NCBI GenBank assembly: GCA_050015815.1
Contig: JBEKAR010000063.1
Coordinates: forward strand, 1-9,850
Reading direction: 5' to 3'
DNA from: JAJRAL01 sp050015815
GTDB taxonomy: Archaea > Thermoplasmatota > Thermoplasmata > Methanomassiliicoccales > UBA472
Length of the DNA: 9,850 nt
The position numbers and the translations under genes are program-made. Of the stretch, positions 1 to 5,265 are shown one piece after another. Under the pieces are notes generated by a model, which was not told where the DNA came from, searched no databases, and worked only from the letters and a program-made list of their open reading frames with translations. How positions within the stretch are numbered: position 1 is the stretch's first letter; every line of letters starts with the position of its first letter.

Positions 1-212
1 CTCATCTGACGGTCGGGGGTGCACATGCCGAAGTCTTGGATGCGAAATTCGATGTTCTGGCGAACAATGTCAGACGTGAGTTCTTCAATCCCGCGCTTCT
101 TGTAGAACAAGGGGCAATAGATTACCTGTGGTTCCCCGACCTCGGTTACTCTGCCGTTCTCGATGACGACCCTGGTCCTGCCGAGGGCTTCGATGACGTG
201 TCTGTCGTCCAT
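1..212 (-). CDS. mmp8: Methanogenesis marker protein 8 (DUF2099), 5' part only
   Basis: Reading the minus strand from the ATG at 212-210 gives an open frame of 70 codons that runs off the left edge. It begins MDDRHVIEALGRTRVVIENG and includes IYCPLF (Cys33), GIEELT and FGMCTP (Cys64). These match what I remember of the conserved N-terminus of methanogenesis marker 8 (DUF2099/TIGR03275), a protein of roughly 300 aa found only in methanogens and relatives. Its function is unknown. The start lies 5 nt after the stop of the upstream DUF2111 gene, so the two are almost certainly co-transcribed. The two cysteines could bind a metal or be redox active, but that is inference. The family call rests on N-terminal similarity from memory; the C-terminal three quarters are not visible. 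Confidence 0.85.
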   Translation of the reverse strand, partial: MDDRHVIEALGRTRVVIENGRVTEVGEPQVIYCPLFYKKRGIEELTSDIVRQNIEFRIQDFGMCTPDRQM

Positions 213-217
213 CCTTG

Positions 218-1207
218 TCAATGGTCCCCATCCTTCTGCTTGTCCCTCGAGTTCTTCCTGATCCGGCCCATGATGTCGTAAATCGAGAGCTGGGTGAAGT
301 CCACCAGCCCTACGGCTGCTATAGGTTCGCCGTTCCTGATGATGGGCACGACGACCACCGGCGCTCCGGCGTACGGGCCTGTGACGGCGACGCGCCTCAC
401 GACCTTGCCCGTCGCTAGGGCCTCCTCGAGGTTCGGACCGGTATAGTCCCGGTCGATGACCTCTCCGTCCTCGCAGCACACGCCCTTCTTGTTCCTGCTC
501 CTGATGCCGAAGGGCATTCTGCCGATCAGCTCGTGCATGGCGATCGCGATGCACTCTAGCTCGGTCGCTCCGGTGTCCTTGGTGATTATCGTGAGCTCGC
601 CGTTCCAGGTCTTTGAGGCCTGCTGGCACAGGGTGAGCGCGGCCGAGACCGCGCCCTTTTCGGCGTCACGGTAGGTGGGCCCGAATCCGATAACTACCAC
701 ATCCCCGTCCTTGATCATGAAGACCTTGGTCAGGACGTCCGATTCGGCCTTGTCAAGGCGGAAGGAGTCCGCAGGGAAGATCAGCTCATTGTCCTTCATG
801 ACCAGCGTCACGGCGCCCTCCGCGCCGGCGCGGACCGCGTCGTCCCTCTCCTCGCGGCCGTCGCAGATCAGTCTTGACGTGTCGCGGGTGAGCACGGCGG
901 TGGCGAACCTTCCGCTCAGGGTCCTGGGAAGGTCCACCGGGCTGATCTCTATGCCCATGCTCATCAGCCTCCTCTTCCCCCTTTCCGTCAGGATGGCGCC
1001 GTTCCGCGAATTGGTGATGAGGCCCTCCTGCGTCATCCTGTTCAGGATCGTTCGTACACTTCCTTCGCCGATGTTCAGGGACTGGGCCAGCTTCTTCCTG
1101 CTGATCGGTCCTTGGGTGTCGATGAGTCGGAAGGTCTTCCAAACGTGGTACGGTGAGAACTTTGGCGATGGGCCGTCTGAGAAGTACCCGTCTAGGTATT
1201 GACTCAT
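218..1207 (-). CDS. Winged-helix/DUF4443/DUF2111 three-domain protein, putative regulator
   Basis: This 329-aa soluble protein appears to join three parts. Residues about 20-82 look like a winged helix-turn-helix (KKLAQSLNIGEGSVRTILNR, then EGLI and ILTERGKRRL). Residues about 95-195 resemble archaeal DUF4443, with GRFATAVLTR, ERDDAVRAGAEGAVTLV and a following FP. Residues about 203-318 resemble DUF2111, a methanogen-restricted domain, with ATELECIAIAMHELIGRMPF, CC (244-245) and a C-terminal PIAAVGLVDFTQ strand pair that looks sensor-like. A DNA-binding role is inferred from the N-terminus; neither DUF has an established function. The ATG start at 1207 leads straight into the domain and no strong Shine-Dalgarno is visible. 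The gene sits between mmp17 (45 nt upstream) and mmp8 (5 nt downstream), so it may control, or respond to the state of, the methanogenesis marker genes. Confidence 0.82.
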   Translation of the reverse strand: MSQYLDGYFSDGPSPKFSPYHVWKTFRLIDTQGPISRKKLAQSLNIGEGSVRTILNRMTQEGLITNSRNGAILTERGKRRLMSMGIEISPVDLPRTLSGRFATAVLTRDTSRLICDGREERDDAVRAGAEGAVTLVMKDNELIFPADSFRLDKAESDVLTKVFMIKDGDVVVIGFGPTYRDAEKGAVSAALTLCQQASKTWNGELTIITKDTGATELECIAIAMHELIGRMPFGIRSRNKKGVCCEDGEVIDRDYTGPNLEEALATGKVVRRVAVTGPYAGAPVVVVPIIRNGEPIAAVGLVDFTQLSIYDIMGRIRKNSRDKQKDGDH

Positions 1208-1230
1208 CCGCCGCTTATCGTCCTCGGTCG

Positions 1231-1237
1231 TAAAAAA
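1231..1237 (-). promoter_or_regulatory. T-tract between mmp17 and the wHTH/DUF2111 gene: terminator or leaderless promoter
   Basis: On the minus strand the 45-nt gap contains GCCTTTTTTACGA. A T-run just after a stop codon can act as an archaeal intrinsic terminator for mmp17. It also lies about 27 nt before the ATG of the next gene, where a TATA box for a leaderless transcript would sit. The sequence alone does not decide between the two. Confidence 0.35.
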
Positions 1238-1252
1238 GGCTTCTACGATTGT

Positions 1253-1816
1253 TTAGTCGATCCGTTTCCAGGACGAGTGGATGCGCTCTGCCTCATCTAT
1301 CCACGCCTTCTTGAGCGAGTGCTGGGAGCATAGGATGGTGAGGGCTCTGGTGCTCTTCCACATCCTCGAGACGCGGAATCCCTCGGGCGCGATCGATACG
1401 AGTACCGAAGCGACCTCGTCCATCATGTCACGTTCCCGGTCGACGATGATAATCTGAGAGACTGCATCGACATCCGCGCCAATCACCGTGACCTCGTACC
1501 GCGAGACCACCTTCACCTTGGATTCGGCGTAGCTCGCTTTGAGCGCGGAAAGGATCGATGGCAGGCCCGCTTCTTTCGATGGGTCTATTGTGACGGCGAC
1601 GCCCTCAGGGCCGTTCTCGACCGACCCGAAATCGGAGACCCTGGAGGGAGGCGGCGGCTCGCGTATCGCTGCGGAAATGACGAAGTACCCGCTCCTCATC
1701 TTCGCCACAATGAGCAGGTCCTCCACCGCCCTCGACCCCGACTCTGACAGGACGTCCCTCGCGTACCTCTCGCAGCTCTCCATCATCGCGGGGTCGTCGC
1801 TCTCGCAGCGTATCAA
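1253..1816 (-). CDS. mmp17: Methanogenesis marker protein 17
   Basis: The 187-aa protein resembles methanogenesis marker 17 (TIGR03291) in length and layout: an N-terminal CESDDP segment followed by an acidic helix, a FVISAAIREPPPP stretch, then an alpha/beta body with SRYEVTVIGADVD and a terminal helix. As I recall, Mmp17 is a component of the ATP-dependent MCR activation machinery, together with McrC, AtwA and other marker proteins; no enzymatic activity is assigned to Mmp17 alone. The start is a TTG at 1816-1814. No ATG, GTG or TTG was found in the 15 codons read upstream in the same frame, and a purine-rich GGAGAG lies about 9 nt before it. It is the first gene of the leftward unit and is divergent from mmp6-mmp5-mmp15. 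The stop is TAA, the only non-TGA stop among complete genes here. Confidence 0.8.
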   Translation of the reverse strand: MIRCESDDPAMMESCERYARDVLSESGSRAVEDLLIVAKMRSGYFVISAAIREPPPPSRVSDFGSVENGPEGVAVTIDPSKEAGLPSILSALKASYAESKVKVVSRYEVTVIGADVDAVSQIIIVDRERDMMDEVASVLVSIAPEGFRVSRMWKSTRALTILCSQHSLKKAWIDEAERIHSSWKRID

Positions 1817-1864
1817 TTCCTCGAACTCTCCTCTCTCCCTTCCGCCCGTTCCCGGTACCAGGCC

Positions 1865-1879
1865 CGGACCGGCGGTCCG
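1865..1879. repeat. Short palindrome in the mmp17 leader/operator region
   Basis: CGGACC-GGC-GGTCCG is a perfect 6-bp inverted repeat with a 3-nt spacer. It lies about 30-40 nt downstream of the minus-strand TATA-like element at 1915-1906, close to the predicted transcription start for mmp17. It could be an operator or a 5'-UTR hairpin. A palindrome of this size can occur by chance in GC-rich DNA. Confidence 0.35.
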
Positions 1880-1905
1880 CTCGTTCTCTAATCAGGCCCC
1901 TCCGT

Positions 1906-1915
1906 GATACTTAAC
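1906..1915 (-). promoter_or_regulatory. Candidate TATA box for mmp17
   Basis: In a locally GC-rich divergent spacer, the minus strand reads GTTAAGTATC, an A/T-rich element resembling an archaeal TATA box. A start about 25 nt downstream (near 1883) would give mmp17 a leader of about 65 nt. The element is imperfect and could also serve the plus strand (GATACTTAAC). Confidence 0.35.
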
Positions 1916-1992
1916 CCTTGCCGCCTGGAGCGGGGGTCGGGATCGCATGAGGCAGGTCGATTCATGAAGATGCGGGGCGACGAATGCAATCG

Positions 1993-1999
1993 TATTATA
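1993..1999 (+). promoter_or_regulatory. Candidate TATA box for the mmp6-mmp5-mmp15 operon
   Basis: TATTATA is one of the few clear A/T-only runs in this region. Initiation about 25 nt downstream (near 2021) would place a GGGGAG Shine-Dalgarno (2033-2038) and the TTG at 2047 in a short leader. This argues against the longer reading frame that starts at the ATG at 1984, since that ATG would lie upstream of the TATA box. Confidence 0.45.
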
Positions 2000-2046
2000 C
2001 CAGAGCACGCCTAATCCCCATCCCACCGGAACGGGGAGAACTGGCA

Positions 2047-2496
2047 TTGGCTGAATCGGTAACGCGGATGGTCATTCTGGCCGAGGACTCGGACGTCACT
2101 CCAGTGCAGCTCGTGTCTTGGGCGCGTTCGATCGGCGGGCCGGTCCAGCTCAAGGAGACCTGTTACGGGCTTCTAGTCGAGGGGGAGAGGAGCGCGGTGG
2201 ACGGCGTGGTCAAGGCGCTAAGGAGCAGGGCCCCCGGCTCAGTATTCTCAAAGGAGAGGGGATACGGGATCCAGGACCCCAGGAAGTGCAGGTCCGGCCG
2301 GAACAGGGTCATCAGCGGCGGACCGCGATGCGGATTCCACCAGCTTGAGCTGGAGTCGCGGCTGCTGGCCGACGTTGGGGAAGCATCGGAGTCGGTAGTA
2401 GGGGGCGAGCGGGCATCCGCTCCCAAGACTGGCAAGCGCCCGAGCGAGGAGGAAGTGCGGGCGTTCGTGCGCAAAGCGATGGAGATCCTGGCATGA
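2047..2496 (+). CDS. mmp6: Methanogenesis marker protein 6
   Basis: The protein resembles methanogenesis marker 6 (TIGR03272). Conserved segments are VTRMVILAEDSDVTPVQLV at the start, GGPVQLKETCYGLLVEGE, VFSKERGYGIQDPRKC and GGPRCGFHQLELES. Cysteines in KETC, RKC and PRC are candidates for metal or redox chemistry; function is unknown. I prefer the TTG start at 2047 (149 aa). A GGGGAG Shine-Dalgarno lies 8 nt upstream, family similarity begins only a few residues later, and a TATA-like box sits at 1993-1999. The alternative ATG at 1984 would add 21 residues (starting MQSYYTRARL) with no family resemblance I recognise. The C-terminal 35 residues are a variable, charged tail. The stop overlaps the mmp5 ATG (ATGA), indicating translational coupling. 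Confidence 0.85.
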   Translation: MAESVTRMVILAEDSDVTPVQLVSWARSIGGPVQLKETCYGLLVEGERSAVDGVVKALRSRAPGSVFSKERGYGIQDPRKCRSGRNRVISGGPRCGFHQLELESRLLADVGEASESVVGGERASAPKTGKRPSEEEVRAFVRKAMEILA

Positions 2497-2930
2497 AGGT
2501 CCTAATATTCCCGATCAACAGCCTCGTTCTCTCGGACGTCATCCAGCGGCTGGGGCACGAGCCGCTGACGATGATGGGCGAAATGAGATCGAGGTCCGAG
2601 CGCTGGAAGGGGAGAGGCTCCGTGGAAGGCGCGTTCGAGCCGAGGAGAGGACTCAAGTACGCGCCGGTGGAGGTCCCATCGGGCGTCAGGGGCAGGCTGG
2701 ACGCGATAGGTTCCCTCATCGAGAAAGCGGACGCCGCAGTGATCATGGAGGACGCCGACTTTGGCTATGGCTGCGGTGGATGCGCCCGCACCAACGAGCT
2801 CGTACCATACATCGTCGCGCAACAGGGCATTCCCTATGTCAAGGTCAACTGCCCCACCGACCTGGATTCTGCGAAGGTCATGGTCCAGAAGATCAAGGAT
2901 TTCCTCGAAGGGCTGGAAGTGAGTAAGTGA
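2493..2930 (+). CDS. mmp5: Methanogenesis marker protein 5
   Basis: This 145-aa protein matches methanogenesis marker 5 (TIGR03271). It opens with MKVLIFPINSLVLSDVIQRL and continues GHEPL, the typical N-terminus of the family. A central FGYGCGGCARTNELV carries a Cys-x2-Cys pair (94 and 97), and a third cysteine follows in KVNCPTDLDSAKVM (120). The body looks like a small alpha/beta protein, and the three cysteines could bind a metal or cluster; this is inference, since the family has no assigned activity. Its ATG overlaps the mmp6 stop by 4 nt, and its TGA overlaps the mmp15 GTG by 4 nt (GTGA). The three products are therefore probably made in matched amounts and may act together. Confidence 0.9.
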   Translation: MKVLIFPINSLVLSDVIQRLGHEPLTMMGEMRSRSERWKGRGSVEGAFEPRRGLKYAPVEVPSGVRGRLDAIGSLIEKADAAVIMEDADFGYGCGGCARTNELVPYIVAQQGIPYVKVNCPTDLDSAKVMVQKIKDFLEGLEVSK

Positions 2931-4219
2931 TCGACCTCGCCCTGATTTCCTGCGGGTCGGAGTATTCCGGGGTACAGAACGAGATTGAGCGCCTGGCCGA
3001 GCGGCTCGGGGTTAGGCTCGTCATCCCCGAGGTCGAAACGGACGACATCAGGCGGGCGGGCGAGGAGACTGAGCTGCGGCCAGCGAGCAACGACCTGAAG
3101 CTCATGCTTGCGAGGGCGAAGGCGGTTGCAGAGGATCACTGCCGCGTCGACGGGGTCTTCGTTACGACCTGCTTCAGGTGCGCCGAGGGCGCGATCGTCA
3201 GGAACGCGGTCACGAAGTACCTGCAGCGCAACACCGAGCTGCCGGTCGTCACGAGCTCATTCACCGAGAGGACGAAGGTCGATACCCTCCTCCTCAGGCT
3301 CGAGGCGCTGGTGAACGTCGTCGAGAAGAAATCGCTCCTTGCCCGGAAGGCCCAGGTCGGTCTGACGGCCGGAATCGACTCGGGTTCGAGCATGACCAAG
3401 GCGGCGGTGATGAAGGACAACGAGGTCATCGGCGTCGCCTGGGTCCGGACCGGCGGGGACACAGTCGCCTCGGGGAGCAAGGCGCTGGAGGCCGCCCTCA
3501 AGGAGGCCGGACGGCAACGCAAGGAGCTCGATTCGATCGGCGCGACCGGATATGGCCGGGGGCCGATCGGCAAGAAGTTCGGCGCGAAGCTCGTCCAAGA
3601 GGAAATAACGGTCTGCGCCAAGGGCGCCTCATTCCTTGCCGGAAGGCAAGAAGGGGAGGCAACGATCGTCGACATCGGGGGAATGGACAACAAGGCGACG
3701 ACGCTTTACAACGGCATCCCGATCAGCTTCACCGTTGGCAGCATCTGCGCCGGCTCCTCGGGGAAGTTCCTCGAGCAGTGCGCTCAGAGGCTCGGCGTGA
3801 GCGTGGATGAGCTCGGCAGGATGGCTCTCAAGGGTGACCGCGGCCGCATCCGGATGAACGCCTACTGCATCGTCTTCGGGATGCAGGACTTGGTCGCGGC
3901 GGTGGGAAGGGGGTCGAAGCCGGAGGACGTCGCTTCCGCGGCCTGCTACAGCGTAGCGGAGCAGTTCTATGAGCAGCACCTGCAAGAGATCGCAGTCGTC
4001 GAGCCTGTGATCGAGGTCGGTGGCACGTCGAAGGTCAAGGGGCTGGTGCGCGCGATGGAGGACACGCTCGGCCTGAAGGTGCTTGTCCCGAAGCACTCGC
4101 AGTTCACCGGGGCGGTCGGAGCGGCGCTCCTCGTCTCGGGGATCAGCTCGACCAAACGAGAGATCGACAAGAAGCGCCCCGTCCAGGGAAGCCGAAAGAA
4201 CCCCGCGGGGAAGTGCTGA
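2927..4219 (+). CDS. mmp15: Methanogenesis marker protein 15, ASKHA-fold activase-like ATPase
   Basis: The 430-aa product has two parts. Residues 1-135 form a methanogen-type N-terminal domain beginning (GTG start) MIDLALISCGSEYSGVQNEI, with a Cys-x2-Cys in TTCFRCAEG (82 and 85). Residues about 143-408 are a BadF/BadG/BcrA/BcrD-type ATPase domain: GIDSGSSMTKA (phosphate 1), GATGYGR, VDIGGMDNKA (phosphate 2), SICAGSSGKFLEQCAQRLG, AYCIVFGMQ and VIEVGGTSKVKGL (adenosine). Cys274 and Cys314 occupy positions equivalent to the two cysteines that, in the 2-hydroxyacyl-CoA dehydratase activator HgdC, hold one [4Fe-4S] cluster between two subunits. ATP-driven ejection of a low-potential electron to a partner is therefore likely; the acceptor is unknown, with MCR or its maturation factors as candidates. 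The last 22 residues are basic and low in complexity. Confidence 0.92.
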   Translation: MIDLALISCGSEYSGVQNEIERLAERLGVRLVIPEVETDDIRRAGEETELRPASNDLKLMLARAKAVAEDHCRVDGVFVTTCFRCAEGAIVRNAVTKYLQRNTELPVVTSSFTERTKVDTLLLRLEALVNVVEKKSLLARKAQVGLTAGIDSGSSMTKAAVMKDNEVIGVAWVRTGGDTVASGSKALEAALKEAGRQRKELDSIGATGYGRGPIGKKFGAKLVQEEITVCAKGASFLAGRQEGEATIVDIGGMDNKATTLYNGIPISFTVGSICAGSSGKFLEQCAQRLGVSVDELGRMALKGDRGRIRMNAYCIVFGMQDLVAAVGRGSKPEDVASAACYSVAEQFYEQHLQEIAVVEPVIEVGGTSKVKGLVRAMEDTLGLKVLVPKHSQFTGAVGAALLVSGISSTKREIDKKRPVQGSRKNPAGKC

Positions 4220-4259
4220 AGTGGCGGGACGGAGCTGGTCATTTGCTTCAGCCCGCGGG
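4201..4259. repeat. Large imperfect inverted repeat across the mmp15 stop
   Basis: GCTGAAG at 4215-4221, covering the TGA stop, is the exact reverse complement of CTTCAGC at 4246-4252. Outside these, the self-complementary GC blocks CCCCGCGGGG (4201-4210) and CCCGCGGG (4252-4259) can also pair. The loop is about 24 nt. The structure could shape the 3' end of the mmp6-mmp5-mmp15 transcript (pausing, stability or termination). No T-run follows, so a classic intrinsic terminator is not supported. Confidence 0.4.
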
Positions 4260-4470
4260 TTGTATGAACCATCCAATGCGGTGTCCCATCCAGCCATTTG
4301 GAACTCTAATCCATCCCCGATAACGCATAAAAGCGGTGGACCCGTTATCCCGGATAGCGGGAAGACGCGTTCTGGATTGCGAACCGGAATTCAGAGGAGA
4401 TCGGCCGGGTCGCATAGCCGAGGCTGCCTCGAGGGATAGCCATCCGCGAGCCGCAAGAGGGGGATGAAGC
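4220..4470 (+). promoter_or_regulatory. Gene-free regulatory stretch with TATA box and three 7-bp iterons
   Basis: No credible gene lies in these 251 nt. CATAAAAG at 4326-4333 is a good archaeal TATA-like element in otherwise GC-rich DNA. It is flanked by three copies of GATA(A/G)CG: direct at 4319-4325 (GATAACG), inverted at 4343-4349 (CGTTATC) and direct at 4353-4359 (GATAGCG). The last two form a near-perfect palindrome spanning 4341-4361, which would sit at the predicted transcription start near 4352. Repeat centres are 24 and 10 bp apart, close to whole helical turns, as expected for a regulator bound on one DNA face. Initiation here leaves a leader of about 115 nt before the DUF1638 gene, including GGCT/AGCC and CCTCGAGG complementarity at 4422-4441. 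The regulator is unknown; repression or activation by methylated substrate is a guess. Confidence 0.55.
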
Positions 4471-5253
4471 GTGAGAGTCGGCGTCATCATGTGCAAGATT
4501 TTCGAGAACGAGATGCTCCATCTTCTAAAGAGCGATGCTGGCATCTCCAAGATCTACATCGTCCCGAGCGAGGACAGCAAGCGGCTCGAGGAGCTGTTGA
4601 ACAACGCTGGTGTTGCGTTCACGAACTCCACGATTCAGGACCTTCCGCCCAAGGAGAAGGCCGAGGGCATGGAGGTCGTGATCACGGTGCTCGAGCTCGG
4701 CCTTCACGTATACAAGGACAAGATCAAGCCAACCGTGATGACGAAAGCGAAGGAGATGCAGCCGACGGTCGACTCGATTTTCTTGATGTACGGGCTCTGC
4801 GGCAACGCCCTGATGGACATCGAGGACGAGATCGTCAAGCAGGAGCTGAAGGCGGTCATCCCGAAGGACAAGGATGGCTACATCATCGACGACTGCGTAG
4901 GCGTGCTGCTTGGAGGCAAGAGGGGCTATTGGAACGAGCTGAGGAAGGAGAGCGGCACGTGGTTTTCCACATCCGGTTGGTCTCTCTACGGCACTGACAT
5001 CCTGAAGCGCGACCTGGGCCTTAAGTCGCAGGAGATAATGAAGTACATCCTGAAGGAGGTCTCGCATTACAAGAGGGTCCTGATCGTGGAGACCGGTGTG
5101 GAAGACGCCGAATTCCACAAGCGGAGCGAGGGTTTCGCCAAGGAGATGGACCTGAACCTAGAGAGCAGGAGCGGCGATCTGGGCCTCCTGCACGAGGCGT
5201 GGGAGGCGGCGAAGCAGCTGGCTGCCAAAGAATCCGCGGCCGCCAACAGTTGA
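4471..5253 (+). CDS. DUF1638 family protein of the ramA operon
   Basis: The 260-aa soluble protein has the DUF1638 signature: an N-terminal RVGVIMCKIFENEM strand, MEVVITVLELGLHVY, then IFLMYGLCGNALMD (Cys110), IIDDCVGVLLGGKRGY (Cys142) and GTWFSTSGWSLYG. Cys8, Cys110 and Cys142 are candidate metal or cofactor ligands. DUF1638 proteins are common in methylotrophic methanogens and acetogens, often near corrinoid methyltransferases and their activators; no biochemical role is established to my knowledge. The start is GTG, with an AAGAGGGGG Shine-Dalgarno ending about 8 nt upstream. An ATG at 4464 is out of frame. The gene is first in the operon, with a 12-nt gap to ramA, implying a shared role in corrinoid protein handling. 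The Ala-rich C-terminal tail looks disordered. Confidence 0.85.
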   Translation: MRVGVIMCKIFENEMLHLLKSDAGISKIYIVPSEDSKRLEELLNNAGVAFTNSTIQDLPPKEKAEGMEVVITVLELGLHVYKDKIKPTVMTKAKEMQPTVDSIFLMYGLCGNALMDIEDEIVKQELKAVIPKDKDGYIIDDCVGVLLGGKRGYWNELRKESGTWFSTSGWSLYGTDILKRDLGLKSQEIMKYILKEVSHYKRVLIVETGVEDAEFHKRSEGFAKEMDLNLESRSGDLGLLHEAWEAAKQLAAKESAAANS

Positions 5254-5265
5254 GGAGGAAAACGC

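Noticed and set aside
36..281. Plus-strand 81-codon frame at the left edge
   Set aside because: It is antisense to mmp8, whose minus-strand reading gives a recognisable conserved N-terminus.
3136..3693. Long minus-strand open frame of 185 codons inside mmp15
   Set aside because: It is an antisense shadow of a well-recognised gene in GC-rich DNA; its composition is Ser/Pro/Arg-rich with no recognisable motif.
4083..4439. Plus-strand 118-codon frame spanning the end of mmp15 and the intergenic region
   Set aside because: Its first part is a Ser/Arg-rich out-of-frame reading of mmp15, and the rest has no similarity or ribosome binding site. The stretch is better explained as promoter and leader.
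4248..4550. Minus-strand 100-codon frame across the intergenic region
   Set aside because: It runs through the candidate promoter and into the DUF1638 coding region on the opposite strand, with no recognisable domain.
4464..4997. Plus-strand 177-codon frame starting at the ATG at 4464
   Set aside because: It overlaps the DUF1638 gene in another frame, is Arg/Gly/His-rich, and lacks family features. The GTG frame at 4471 matches DUF1638.
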